Shown here: positions 47,161 through 56,040 of the stretch, in pieces
How the letters are laid out: each line of letters begins with the position of its first letter
How positions within the stretch are numbered: the stretch's first letter is position 1
Assembly: GCF_002135435.1 (NCBI RefSeq)
Contig: NZ_NEGK01000009.1
Coordinates: 62,001 to 126,000, forward strand
Reading direction: 5' to 3'
Length of the DNA: 64,000 bases
Source of the DNA: Acinetobacter sp. ANC 3813
Lineage (GTDB): Bacteria; Pseudomonadota; Gammaproteobacteria; Pseudomonadales; Moraxellaceae
Program-made: the position numbers and the translations under genes
Notes under the pieces: generated by a model
Told to the model about the DNA's origin: nothing
Database searches by the model: none
Seen by the model: only the letters and a program-made list of their open reading frames with translations

Positions 47161-47627
47161 TAAAAAGTAGCATCCAAGTACAAAACATCCTGATAAAGCC
47201 CAGCTGGAATACTTGAATTCACATGTGTTTCTAAGCTGATACTGATTGTTCCAGGCTCCGAACTAGAAGGATCTAAAACTTGAATTTGTTGAATACTGTT
47301 GAGTTGATAATGATGAGCTATAAAATTTACATCCACTAGCGTCCTCAGCTTTTTCCCATTTTCAGACTTAACAAAAGTTGCCGACTCCCCATCTTTCAAA
47401 GATTTTGAACTTATCCTGAGCTCGAAATTTTTATTGCAATTCAGATTGAAATTTCCAGTTGCTTTCCCTCCATTTTCTGGAATGATGATTTGTGAACTAA
47501 CATTCGAAAATTTACAACTCACTGGAATCGTAGTGATGACATCCACTGAAGAGGTTTGCTGTGTAGCATAAAGATTTCCTGTAAATTGGAATAAAACCAG
47601 CATCAGAAAAATGTTGAAAATTTTCAT
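47160..47627 (-). CDS. SCPU-type pilin subunit (copy A), first gene of the pilus operon
   Basis: About 155 residues, signal peptide (IFLMLVLFQFTGNLYA), cysteines in VSCKFSNV and LNCNKNFE, C-terminal GLYQDVLYLDATF. The most divergent of the seven pilins. The start at 47627 has AGGAT 6 nt upstream. The operon promoter must lie in the AT-rich 300 bp to its right. Confidence 0.8.
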   Translation of the reverse strand: MKIFNIFLMLVLFQFTGNLYATQQTSSVDVITTIPVSCKFSNVSSQIIIPENGGKATGNFNLNCNKNFELRISSKSLKDGESATFVKSENGKKLRTLVDVNFIAHHYQLNSIQQIQVLDPSSSEPGTISISLETHVNSSIPAGLYQDVLYLDATF

Positions 47628-47642
47628 ACAACATCCTGTCAT

Positions 47643-47937
47643 CTGTATTTTCGAATTAAATTGAGTAGTAACGATTTAAATATATATAAAATGATATTCA
47701 TATCACTATTATTGGGTATTTTTTAATCAAAACTTATTTATAATTATTATGCCTAATATTAAAAATAAAATATTTTCTTATATTATTGAGTGATTATTCA
47801 ATAAATAATCATCTATCAAAGATGTTTTTATTTTTTCCTTCTTAGAAAAAACAAATTGATAGTCTATTTGTTAATTTTCACCAAAAAATAAAACGTCTAG
47901 ATCAAACCAATATTATTCATTTTATTTTTATATAACT
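47643..47937. promoter_or_regulatory. AT-rich promoter region of the pilus operon
   Basis: About 295 bp of very AT-rich DNA upstream of pilin A. It contains an inverted repeat TGATTATT/AATAATCA (47791-47811, 5-nt loop) about 165 bp before the start. No reading frame. Such AT richness suits H-NS silencing; that is inference. Confidence 0.4.
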
Positions 47938-48681
47938 TCAAAAAATCAAATATAATCCAATGACAAAAATCAGCAAGCTAACGCACTCAATAATTTCTAT
48001 AGCAGCACCAACCGTATCTCCAGTTATACCGCCAATTCGCTGAATAAATTTATGGCGCAAATACAGCAAACTTACAACTGCTGCCAGCAGCGCTGTTAAA
48101 CCTACATATAAAAAGCACGCACAGATACTTAAACTCAGAACGATCACTGTCCATGCCGTTTTGCGCGGCAACAGCTCAGCCATTGAGCTGCCTAAACCTT
48201 TTTCACGGACATACGCTGTGCTTAAAAACAGATATAAAGGCGCTGTACGGCCCAATACAGGAAATATGATCAAGGCCGCATACAGCTGCTTTTGCAGCAA
48301 TACATAAGCTGCAGACCATTTTAATAAACAGATAATGATTAGGCTCAGCACCCCGATTGGACCGCAGGCCGGGTCCTTCATAATTTTCAGTGTGCGCTCA
48401 ACATCTCCAAAACCTCCGACCCAAGCATCTGCGGTATCTGCCAAGCCATCTAAATGCAAACCTCCCGTCAGCCAAATCCATACGACCAAAATCAGACTGG
48501 AAAGTAAAATTATAGGAACAGTCTGTAACGCGAGTGCAAGCGCAAATAAAATGAAACCGATGATCAATCCCACAAGCGGATAAAACAGCAGCGAGTGGGC
48601 ATTTTGCACTTTGCTTGGCATAGCTTGTAAACGTATAGGAAACGTGGTTAAAAACTGCAGCGCGATCCAAAAAGGAGTCAT
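47938..48681 (-). CDS. cobS: Adenosylcobinamide-GDP ribazoletransferase (cobalamin synthase)
   Basis: 247 residues, integral membrane protein with about 6-7 helices. Family motif GGLHLDGLADTADAW (near residue 73) plus MKDPACGPIGVL and GGITGDTVGA. Joins adenosylcobinamide-GDP to alpha-ribazole to complete the lower loop of B12. Its start overlaps the cobC stop by 4 bp. Last gene of the cobU-T-C-S operon. Confidence 0.93.
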   Translation of the reverse strand: MTPFWIALQFLTTFPIRLQAMPSKVQNAHSLLFYPLVGLIIGFILFALALALQTVPIILLSSLILVVWIWLTGGLHLDGLADTADAWVGGFGDVERTLKIMKDPACGPIGVLSLIIICLLKWSAAYVLLQKQLYAALIIFPVLGRTAPLYLFLSTAYVREKGLGSSMAELLPRKTAWTVIVLSLSICACFLYVGLTALLAAVVSLLYLRHKFIQRIGGITGDTVGAAIEIIECVSLLIFVIGLYLIF

Positions 48682-49289
48682 AGCTCATGCTCCTTTTCAT
48701 CTACACAGCGTATGCTTAAATTATGATGTATTTCAAAACGATTTAACTGTCCCAATTCAGCAGACATTTTTAAAATATTATCTAGAGATTGACTAAAGGC
48801 TTTACACTTCAACAGCTTTATTACGCCGCCATGTGTGACAAGCAAAGCGCTGTGATTGTTGTTGAGCTGCATATTTTGAATGCTTCGTTTTAAGCCAGAC
48901 AATACGCGCTGATCAAAAGCCAACATACTTTCGGCATTGGGCGGCGTGAAATCTGTTGGCTGCAGCCAAAATTTTTCCAAGGCTTCAGGCTGAGTATGAT
49001 AAAGATGTGCTGTAGATTGCCCTTCCCAGTCTCCAAAATGCATTTCTTGGAAATCAGGCATTACCAACAGTTCCACATTCAGCAATGTCGCCGCATGTGT
49101 TGCAAATGTAAAACAGCGCTGCAGCGGTGAACTGATCACAAAGTCCCATTGTGCGCCATTTTTAATTGCTTGTTCCAGCGTGCTTTGCATTTGCTGCCAG
49201 CCATTTTCTGTCAGTGCGTCATCTGTCGAACCACGCAATGTATGGCTCAATTCAGTTTCACCATGGCGCAGCAAATCCAGCGTATACAT
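48678..49289 (-). CDS. cobC: Histidine phosphatase, alpha-ribazole phosphatase (CobC) type
   Basis: About 203 residues. Phosphohistidine motif LLRHGETELS at the N-terminus, HFGDWEGQ and the second histidine in LLVTHGGVIKLL. CobC removes the phosphate from alpha-ribazole phosphate or adenosylcobalamin phosphate. Location between cobT and cobS supports this over a general phosphatase. Start at the ATG 7 bp after the cobT stop. Confidence 0.85.
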   Translation of the reverse strand: MYTLDLLRHGETELSHTLRGSTDDALTENGWQQMQSTLEQAIKNGAQWDFVISSPLQRCFTFATHAATLLNVELLVMPDFQEMHFGDWEGQSTAHLYHTQPEALEKFWLQPTDFTPPNAESMLAFDQRVLSGLKRSIQNMQLNNNHSALLVTHGGVIKLLKCKAFSQSLDNILKMSAELGQLNRFEIHHNLSIRCVDEKEHEL

Positions 49290-49296
49290 CGTGAGA

Positions 49297-50349
49297 TTAA
49301 ACCTTATCGCCAATTACAGAGGCTTCCGCAAAAGTCGCCATATTATTGTGCAGGCTACATGCAAGCTTAATCAGCCCGAGTGCGGCACCTGCACCACTGC
49401 CTTCACCTAAGCGAAGATTCAATTTCAGCAAGGGTTCAGCCTGTAACTGATCTAATAAGCGGCGATGGCCATACTCTGCAGATTGATGGCCAAACAGCAT
49501 CCATTGACGAACTGCCGGATTCATCCGCACCGCTGCCAATGCCGAAGCTGTCGTAATAAAACCATCAACAATAACTGGCAAACCAATTTGCGCACAGCGG
49601 ATATAAGCGCCCGTCATGGCTGCAAGCTCTAAACCGCCGACTGCGCATAAAGCTTTAAATGCATCTTGAGCGACATAATTTTTATGCAGCTCCAGCGCTT
49701 GATTAATAATATTCTTTTTATGGGCTAATTGTTCTGCCCGAATACCTGTGCCAACTCCTGTCAGCTGTTCTGCATCTTCATTTAATAAAAAACATGCCAC
49801 TGCAGAAGCTGAGCAGGTATTGCCAATGCCCATTTCGCCAGCAATATAAATAGAGGCGCCATTTACAAGCGCCTTTTCAGCGCTGAGGCGGCCTAAATTC
49901 ATGGCTTCTATACATTGTTCTTCTGTCATTGCCAGCTGTTTCACGAAGTTTGCGGTACCTGGAATAATGCAATGACGCTCTACGCCTGCATATTCATAAG
50001 CTTCACCCACGGAGCCGCAGTCAATGACCTGTAGATTTGCACCATACTCTTTGGCAATAACACTGATGCACGCGCCGCCGGTAGCAAAATTTTGCAGCAT
50101 TTGTCGAGTTACTGCTTGCGGGTATGCGGAGATGTTTTCTTCCATCACCCCATGATCGCCTGCAAAAATAGCAATCCAAGGTTTATCTGCATTGGGTTTT
50201 GCCTGATTTTGCAATGCTGCCAGCTGTACAGCAACATGCTCTAACTCAGATAATGAGCCTGTTGGTTTGGTTAATTGCAGCTGACGCGCTTCTGCCTGCT
50301 GTTTTGCTTCCGCACTTGGCGTTTTGCATTCATCTAACCACCAGCTCAT
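49297..50349 (-). CDS. cobT: Nicotinate-nucleotide-dimethylbenzimidazole phosphoribosyltransferase
   Basis: 350 residues, standard length. Motifs: TKPTGSLSELE, FAGDHGVMEENISAYP with the DHG loop, GEMGIGNTCSASA, and GEGSGAGAALGL at the C-terminus. Makes alpha-ribazole phosphate for the B12 lower ligand. The catalytic glutamate is expected in the RLGEGSGA segment, which is intact. Overlaps cobU by 1 bp (TAATG). Confidence 0.94.
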   Translation of the reverse strand: MSWWLDECKTPSAEAKQQAEARQLQLTKPTGSLSELEHVAVQLAALQNQAKPNADKPWIAIFAGDHGVMEENISAYPQAVTRQMLQNFATGGACISVIAKEYGANLQVIDCGSVGEAYEYAGVERHCIIPGTANFVKQLAMTEEQCIEAMNLGRLSAEKALVNGASIYIAGEMGIGNTCSASAVACFLLNEDAEQLTGVGTGIRAEQLAHKKNIINQALELHKNYVAQDAFKALCAVGGLELAAMTGAYIRCAQIGLPVIVDGFITTASALAAVRMNPAVRQWMLFGHQSAEYGHRRLLDQLQAEPLLKLNLRLGEGSGAGAALGLIKLACSLHNNMATFAEASVIGDKV

Positions 50350-50867
50350 TATTTATCTCCTTTTAAAATCATTGGAAAGCCTGCCACACAAAACAAGACT
50401 TTATCAGCAATTTGACCCAACTGTTGATGCAGTCGGCCCGATTCATCAACAAATTTACGGCTGATCTGCCCCATAGGTACAACGCCTAAACCCGTTTCAT
50501 TGCTTACTAAAATAATTTCAGATTTCAGCTGAGGCAGGATTTGCAGCAGCTTGGTACATTCTTCTATTTGCAGCTGCGCGTTATCACTCATTAACAAATT
50601 GCTCATCCATAAAGTCAGACAATCTACCAAAATGAGCTGCCCAGCTTGATCAATTTGTTTTAAACGATCTGCCAAATATACAGGTTCTTCAACAAGCGCC
50701 CATTCTCTTGGCCGCTGCGCTTGATGATGTTCAATCCGCTCGCGCATTTCATCATCCCAAGCCTGTGCAGTCGCCACATAAGTCACTGGCTTGTTAAGCT
50801 GAATGGCAGTTTGTTCTGCTAAACGGCTTTTTCCTGAGCGTGCACCGCCTAAAATTAAATGAATCAT
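50349..50867 (-). CDS. cobU: Bifunctional adenosylcobinamide kinase / guanylyltransferase
   Basis: 172 residues. P-loop GGARSGKS at the N-terminus, YVATAQAWDDEM, and the base-binding ILVDCLTLW followed by LVSNETGLGVVP. Phosphorylates adenosylcobinamide and transfers GMP from GTP. Start overlaps the upstream gene by 4 bp (ATGA), so the operon is translationally coupled. Confidence 0.93.
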   Translation of the reverse strand: MIHLILGGARSGKSRLAEQTAIQLNKPVTYVATAQAWDDEMRERIEHHQAQRPREWALVEEPVYLADRLKQIDQAGQLILVDCLTLWMSNLLMSDNAQLQIEECTKLLQILPQLKSEIILVSNETGLGVVPMGQISRKFVDESGRLHQQLGQIADKVLFCVAGFPMILKGDK

Positions 50868-51520
50868 TGAGCACCTAATTGTAATTGATGATGTGCAGTC
50901 AGTTCGCCCTGCAGCTGCTGCGCGGTATAACTGCCAAAAGTCAGCTGCTGTACGTCAAGTTCAAAGCAGCGCTGTTCCATTGCTTGTATGCGGGCAAAGA
51001 CTTCATCACTGTTCAGCGCATGGCCGTATAAGCCAATTGTAATATGCGGACAGTAACGCAGCGGCGCAATTTCATCTGAACATTGATACAGCTGCTGACG
51101 GATACGGTCTAAATGATTATTTGGGTCTTCGATTTCAATAAACAAAGCACTTTCGAAACTGTTGATTCTGCCAGTTTTCAGCTTAAATGATGTTAAAGTT
51201 GCTGACTGCAATTTCTGAAGATGTGCCTGGAAATGCTGCAAGCTGAAATCATCATATTGATATTGGATTGCTGAATTGGGTGCTTCTGAATTCTGCGCGT
51301 TTGGACTGTGTATTTCTGAGTTTAAAAACCCGCAAATAAATAACGTGATGTGAAATTGGCGGCTATTCGGTTGAAATAAAAAGTCAGAAAAAGCCGCGCG
51401 CAGCTGCTCCAAATAAGCTAGCAGCTCTGGAGAATGCAATTCTAAATACCATAATGAAAATACAGAACGCCCTTTATGCCACTCTGGATAATCTTGAGCG
51501 CAGGTTGGCACTACAGGCAT
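50864..51520 (-). CDS. 2H phosphoesterase (2'-5' RNA ligase-like) leading the cobalamin operon
   Basis: About 218 residues with the two H-x-T/S-x motifs of the 2H superfamily: FHITLFICGF (near residue 60) and CPHITIGLYG (near residue 175). Members hydrolyse cyclic 2',3'-phosphates or related phosphodiesters. It overlaps cobU and is evidently transcribed first. A link to cobalamin chemistry is suggested by position alone. Start uncertain: ATG 51520 or GTG 51538, neither with a ribosome site. Confidence 0.75.
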   Translation of the reverse strand: MPVVPTCAQDYPEWHKGRSVFSLWYLELHSPELLAYLEQLRAAFSDFLFQPNSRQFHITLFICGFLNSEIHSPNAQNSEAPNSAIQYQYDDFSLQHFQAHLQKLQSATLTSFKLKTGRINSFESALFIEIEDPNNHLDRIRQQLYQCSDEIAPLRYCPHITIGLYGHALNSDEVFARIQAMEQRCFELDVQQLTFGSYTAQQLQGELTAHHQLQLGAQ

Positions 51521-51610
51521 AGAAGGTAAAAGAAACACGCAAAATTCACAATAAAATCAGTTCAGTTATTTAAACATGTTTTGAAAGTATTATGCACACG
51601 TGTTTCTTTA

Positions 51611-51639
51611 GCAATATTCAGCATCAAGCTGAATATTGC
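51611..51639 (-). terminator. Perfect inverted repeat after mtlD
   Basis: GCAATATTCAGC and GCTGAATATTGC (12 bp, 5-nt loop), 29 bp beyond the mtlD stop and before the start of the 2H/cob operon. T-run poor, so a moderate terminator. Confidence 0.65.
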
Positions 51640-51667
51640 TCAGTTATCGTTGACTAATACGCTGCTC

Positions 51668-53806
51668 CTATATACTTGCGACCTGCCCCTGAGTTGCATT
51701 TTCAAGCTCATAAACAGTATTTGTTTTCATTTTATTAGCTGTAAGTTCGAGTAGCTGTATTTCTACAGCGCTGATAATCTCCTGCTGCCGCTTTTGTGGA
51801 AGCGCCATCAGGCCAACATCATGCTGCAAATGCTGCAGCGCACCAGTGATATTGACCATACCTTGCTGCACGGCATAAGCATAGCCATAGGCTGCGCCGC
51901 GGAGCAATGCCTGAACTGGCAGCTCATGCTGAACATGGTATTCGATAGAACCCAATACCCGTTCATTTCTATTCAGCTTACGCAATGGATCGCGGGCAAC
52001 CCGCTGACAAGGGTCTTTATATGCCGTTTCGCAAGAAGCTAAAAAAGTATCAGCCATGCGTTTCAAGTCCTTTCGGTATTTCGGAACATGTAAGTTCAGG
52101 CCCTGCTGCACTTCCAAGACTAAAGCATGGCAAAATTGCTGCACCCGCTTATCTGCCAGAGCAACACCAATTGTGCTATGACCATGCAGGCTCGCATACC
52201 ACGCCGTCATCGCATGAACGCCATTCCACAAACGGTTTTTAATCAACTGAATATCTTCAATATGCTCCACTAAAATCATTTGTCGGATTTTGCTTAAGAC
52301 TGGGCTTTTATTTTCTACATAGATTGTCATATCAGCTTCGGCATTAAACAGAATCAAATCCATGTTTTGTAATATATGACCAGGCTGGAAATTACGGCGC
52401 AAGTCTTCCACATATTGTGCCGCCTGCCGTTCCTGATCCGCGCTCAGATGTGTTGCATCCTCCATCTCCATTACATCTTCTTCGCAGTCCTGCTGATATT
52501 GCTGAAAAATACTGTGCTTTATCCGCAGCTGGCGATAGAGATTATGGTCACTCAGTTTAGAAACCATGCGGTTTACTACGGTATCGCAGAAATAATGCTG
52601 AGCCATAATGTTCGCAGCAATGTCCTGATCAGAAATAGCTTCTAAAGCCTGCCGTAAATGCTGTAAAAATAATGTTTTGGCGCCCACTTTATTTAAAATA
52701 ATTAAAAAGGTCAGCGGCAATTCCTGCTGATCAAAAGCCATATGGCGCGCCATTAATCCCTGAGCAATCACTTTGCTTTCTTTTTCCAAGGCGCGTTCCG
52801 GCAAGCAAATGGCAATGACACTTGATTCTATATACATCTCCTGCATTTGCTCGAGCTGATCGGCGTTAATCACCTGCACATTATCAATACGCTCATCAAA
52901 GGACATTTGACCATAACGGATACTGTATGCCCCAAAGGCATTGACTGCTGACTGATACAGCGGATTGCGTGTAGATGCATAAATGCGTTTTGGCCGTGTA
53001 TAACCATCCCAGTGCGAAAATATCTGCGCCAAATAACCGCCGCCAATTGCGCCAAAGCCATGAATGCCGACACTGAGCTGGTTCAATGTTTGCGGGAAAG
53101 CCTCGGTTAAACTTGGCATATCCAAATGGTCAACATAGCGATCTAAATCTTCAAAACAGGCATACATATCATCATAATAAAAATCAGCATTGCGCATCAT
53201 TTCATCATTGGGTTCTTTAATGTCTTTCAGCAAAATGGTCTGGCCATCGGCATGACGCGCAGAGCGGATGCCATTTGCTGAATCTTCAAACATTAGACAG
53301 TCTGTAGGCTGCACATTGAGTTTCGCTGCTGCAGTAATAAAAATTTCTGGATGCGGTTTACCTTGACGCACTTCATCTCCGCAGACCAGTACATCAAAAA
53401 ATTTATAAACATTGGCATTAATCAAATATTCTTCAGCAATTGCCCTGCGGCTTGATGTTGCAACCGCCATGCGTAATCCAGATTTGCGCAGCCGTTCCAG
53501 CACTTGCACCAAACCGCGCTTAATGGGCACGCCAAATTTGCGCACACTCTCCAGCTCAAGCTCATCTGCGCGCTTGCGGATTTCAGCATACGGTGTTTCT
53601 TCACCATACTCTTGTTTTGCTAAAGCTTCTGCACTAGACGCGCTTAGCCCCAAACAAGCCATAAGATAAGCATCAGAAAATTCAGCACCGTTTAATTCTT
53701 GAGATGCCTGTTTCAATGTTTGAAACCGAAGGCGTTCAGTATCAAACATTGTTCCATCCATATCAAAAATGGCGCCTATAACATTTTTCCCATGAAATTT
53801 AATCAT
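51668..53806 (-). CDS. mtlD: Bifunctional mannitol-1-phosphate dehydrogenase / phosphatase
   Basis: 712 residues, a fusion known from Acinetobacter. Residues 1 to about 230 are a HAD phosphatase (DMDGTMFDTE near residue 16; later GKPHPEIF and MFEDSANGIRSA). The rest is a long-chain mannitol dehydrogenase with a nucleotide site GIHGFGAIGGGY (near residue 250) and the catalytic K-x4-N-x2-H as KNRLWNGVH (near residue 520). The dehydrogenase reduces fructose-6-phosphate to mannitol-1-phosphate and the HAD domain releases mannitol, a compatible solute made under salt stress. Monocistronic; both active sites look complete. Confidence 0.92.
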   Translation of the reverse strand: MIKFHGKNVIGAIFDMDGTMFDTERLRFQTLKQASQELNGAEFSDAYLMACLGLSASSAEALAKQEYGEETPYAEIRKRADELELESVRKFGVPIKRGLVQVLERLRKSGLRMAVATSSRRAIAEEYLINANVYKFFDVLVCGDEVRQGKPHPEIFITAAAKLNVQPTDCLMFEDSANGIRSARHADGQTILLKDIKEPNDEMMRNADFYYDDMYACFEDLDRYVDHLDMPSLTEAFPQTLNQLSVGIHGFGAIGGGYLAQIFSHWDGYTRPKRIYASTRNPLYQSAVNAFGAYSIRYGQMSFDERIDNVQVINADQLEQMQEMYIESSVIAICLPERALEKESKVIAQGLMARHMAFDQQELPLTFLIILNKVGAKTLFLQHLRQALEAISDQDIAANIMAQHYFCDTVVNRMVSKLSDHNLYRQLRIKHSIFQQYQQDCEEDVMEMEDATHLSADQERQAAQYVEDLRRNFQPGHILQNMDLILFNAEADMTIYVENKSPVLSKIRQMILVEHIEDIQLIKNRLWNGVHAMTAWYASLHGHSTIGVALADKRVQQFCHALVLEVQQGLNLHVPKYRKDLKRMADTFLASCETAYKDPCQRVARDPLRKLNRNERVLGSIEYHVQHELPVQALLRGAAYGYAYAVQQGMVNITGALQHLQHDVGLMALPQKRQQEIISAVEIQLLELTANKMKTNTVYELENATQGQVASI

Positions 53807-54060
53807 TTAAGACCCTATGCCGTTTTTTTATTCAGGCTTCATGCTATAGGAGGATCTTGATGAGATTTAAAAAACAAAAACAATGAAACAATATTGATTA
53901 AATTATGATCCATTATTTAAACTTAAGGCTATTTTTTGTATAGATTGATTAACATTAAATATCTGTATGTAACTCATTCAGCATTGCAAGAATATTACCC
54001 CCAGATCTTCAGCATTTTTTATTGTATGCAAGAATCATCTTAAGTCTGAAAAATGATGGA

Positions 54061-55296
54061 TTAACTGCTCAGTTCTGGCTGCTCACGGTACCTTGCGAAT
54101 TGCTTAATTGCAAAATAAGCCACCAGAAACAATATATTCAAGATCAAAAAATAATAAGGATAAGCAGCGTTCCATTGATAAAGCCCTGTACTGATTAAAG
54201 GTCCTGCAACAAAACTGAGTGCTTGTGTAGCCGTACATAAGCTTGCGATTTTTGCTTGCATGTCTTGCGGTGCTGTTTGTGCCGCACCTGTAGTAAAAGC
54301 TGGAATTAAACAGGCAACTGCAATTCCATACAGAACATAAGCCGCTTGAAAGATCTGTAAACTTTGTGTGAAAACTGAAATTAACAGTCCTGCAGACATT
54401 GCCACCAAACCTAGCCAGAGCAATTGATATACAGACCACTTTAAGTATTTTGAAATTAAAGTCTGCATCACCACCAATGAAATACCCACAATCAACGAAC
54501 ACTGAGCAAATGATACGGCGCCCTGTGCAATGCCCATTTTGAAGTGATCTTGAATATAAAAACCTGCCGTTAGATTCAGTGTAACGATGGCCAAATACAA
54601 GCTAAAACCTAAAAGCAGCCATGGAAAACATTGGCTAATACTGAATTGCGGTGCATTCGATGGTTCTAAAAGATCTTCAATTTGCATATCTGGAGCATGA
54701 TATTGCGCCTGAATTTCATCTTGTTCAAAAGCAAACACAATAACCGCACTGATGCTGGCAAGTATAAATATGGAAGCCCAAAGCGGGGTTAGCATGCCCC
54801 AAGTGAGCAATACTGTTGTTAAAAAAGGCCCAAAGACAACACCGACACTGTTTAATGCGCCAAATTTCGACATCGTTTGTGAACGCTCCTGCTCGCTGTC
54901 ATAAGCCGTCATCACAAAAGTTTGTAAAGCAATTTGCGGCATTGCCATAAAAATGCCTGTACAGGCGCGCGCAAACATCAAAAGAGCAAATAACAGAGTT
55001 AAAGACAGCTGTATGGTGAGGCCATACATGAGGACTGCCGTAAAAATCCCCCAAGTGACCGCCATGCCAATAAAGCCTATACTCAACAATTGAAAAATAG
55101 AGTATTTATGTTGATGTTTGCTAATATAAATTGCAGAAATAGCCATCAATAAAGCGCCTATAGACACCATAGCGCCAGCTTGCAGTTCTGATAACTGAAG
55201 CTGGCGTACCAAAGGCGCCAGCAAAGGCAAAATCATGGAAAAACTTGCGCCATTGGCTAGGCTGGCTGCTATAAAAATCTTATTGTTCTGATTCAT
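54061..55296 (-). CDS. MFS transporter
   Basis: About 411 residues with 12 hydrophobic segments, 1.24 kb. N-terminus MNQNNKIFIAASLANGASFS; central loop with an acidic segment FEQDEIQAQYHAPDMQIEDL. It resembles drug-efflux MFS proteins of the TetA/MdtG type. No regulator is adjacent. Start at ATG 55296 (GAGTG upstream); a GTG 12 bp further out is possible. Confidence 0.8.
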   Translation of the reverse strand: MNQNNKIFIAASLANGASFSMILPLLAPLVRQLQLSELQAGAMVSIGALLMAISAIYISKHQHKYSIFQLLSIGFIGMAVTWGIFTAVLMYGLTIQLSLTLLFALLMFARACTGIFMAMPQIALQTFVMTAYDSEQERSQTMSKFGALNSVGVVFGPFLTTVLLTWGMLTPLWASIFILASISAVIVFAFEQDEIQAQYHAPDMQIEDLLEPSNAPQFSISQCFPWLLLGFSLYLAIVTLNLTAGFYIQDHFKMGIAQGAVSFAQCSLIVGISLVVMQTLISKYLKWSVYQLLWLGLVAMSAGLLISVFTQSLQIFQAAYVLYGIAVACLIPAFTTGAAQTAPQDMQAKIASLCTATQALSFVAGPLISTGLYQWNAAYPYYFLILNILFLVAYFAIKQFARYREQPELSS

Positions 55297-55333
55297 TATT
55301 TTAATCACTCATCCGGCTCATTCCTTATAAAAC

Positions 55334-55361
55334 AAAAAAGGCGGCTGATGCCACCTTTTTT
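55334..55361. terminator. Bidirectional terminator between MFS and ybaK genes
   Basis: AAAAAAGG-C-GGC, loop TGAT, GCC-A-CCTTTTTT: a 12-bp stem with one mismatch, flanked by A- and T-runs. It sits between the ybaK fragment and the MFS gene, both on the minus strand, and so can stop readthrough. Confidence 0.8.
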
Positions 55362-55546
55362 CGATACGCTGTATTAGAGTGCTTATAGCGGTTTTGATGA
55401 TGTTCTATTTTTGGGTTAAATCTTAAAACAAAAAAACTCAACCCAATGATATTTCGACAATTACAGTTATAGGCCTTTTTAAAAAAAAGCTCTTGAGCTG
55501 CAGATTTCAAACTTTTTAAGCCAAACTGATTTTTATTCCGTATCAA

Positions 55547-55870
55547 TCACTCATCCAGTAAATCTGTAAAATTTGCACCCAGTACTTTAGCAAGGTCTTG
55601 CGGTTTTAAACCAATATCTAAACCGCGCTTTCCGCCGCTGACATAAATTTTAGCTAAGCTTTCTGCAGAAGCATCAATCACTATTTTTAAGCGCTTCTTC
55701 TGACCCAATGGGCTAATCCCGCCAACCAAATAGCCCGTTAAACGCTCTGCATCTTTAGGATCAGCCATTTTTAGTTTTTTACAGCCAAATGCTGCCGCTA
55801 CTTTTTTTAAGCTCAGCTGATGATTAACTGGCAATACCGCTACAAAATAGTTTTTTTCGTCTGAAAACAT
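55547..55870 (-). pseudogene. ybaK: ybaK (Cys-tRNA(Pro)/Cys-tRNA(Cys) deacylase), 5' end replaced
   Basis: The 107 residues cover the C-terminal two thirds of the YbaK/EbsC fold: [38 protein letters not shown] and [13 protein letters not shown]. Full-length YbaK has about 155 residues, so some 45-50 N-terminal residues, including the conserved lysine region, are missing. The break falls at the ATG at 55870, where AT-rich island DNA begins, 170 bp from an integrase. No ribosome site precedes the ATG. Confidence 0.75.
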
Positions 55871-55887
55871 TATTTTAAAAATCTAAA

Positions 55888-55959
55888 CAAATTATACAAA
55901 ATTTAAACTATTTTTATTTGCTTATAATTAATATCTTAGCAAATCATACAAAATATAAA
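55888..55959. repeat. 20-bp imperfect direct repeats at the island boundary
   Basis: CAAATTATACAAAATTTAAA (55888-55907) and CAAATCATACAAAATATAAA (55940-55959) match at 18 of 20 bases and start 52 bp apart. Position between the truncated ybaK and the integrase gene suggests integrase arm sites or an attachment core. Confidence 0.55.
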
Positions 55960-55982
55960 TCCTATATGCAAAATCCATAATT

Positions 55983-56039
55983 GTGAGTAATATCGTGAGT
56001 AACTCTTAAATACAACTTCCCCCATTTCAAGTTACTCAC
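55983..56039. promoter_or_regulatory. GTGAGTAA repeats and 10-bp inverted repeat at the integrase start
   Basis: GTGAGTAA occurs at 55983 and 55995 (12 bp apart) and inverted at 56032-56039. GTGAGTAACT (55995-56004) and AGTTACTCAC (56030-56039) form a 10-bp inverted repeat ending one base before the integrase ATG. Likely operator or translational hairpin; there is no ribosome site. Confidence 0.55.
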
Positions 56040-56040
56040 T

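Noticed and set aside
43992..47627. Pilin array as a CRISPR-like or minisatellite repeat
   Set aside because: The repeat units are whole genes with signal peptides and conserved cysteines.
51540..51667. Cobalamin riboswitch upstream of the cob operon
   Set aside because: The gap before the operon is only about 130-150 bp, holds a terminator stem, and shows no recognisable B12-box.
55325..55546. 73-codon minus-strand frame between MFS and ybaK
   Set aside because: It starts at a non-ATG codon, contains a terminator stem and has no protein-like pattern.
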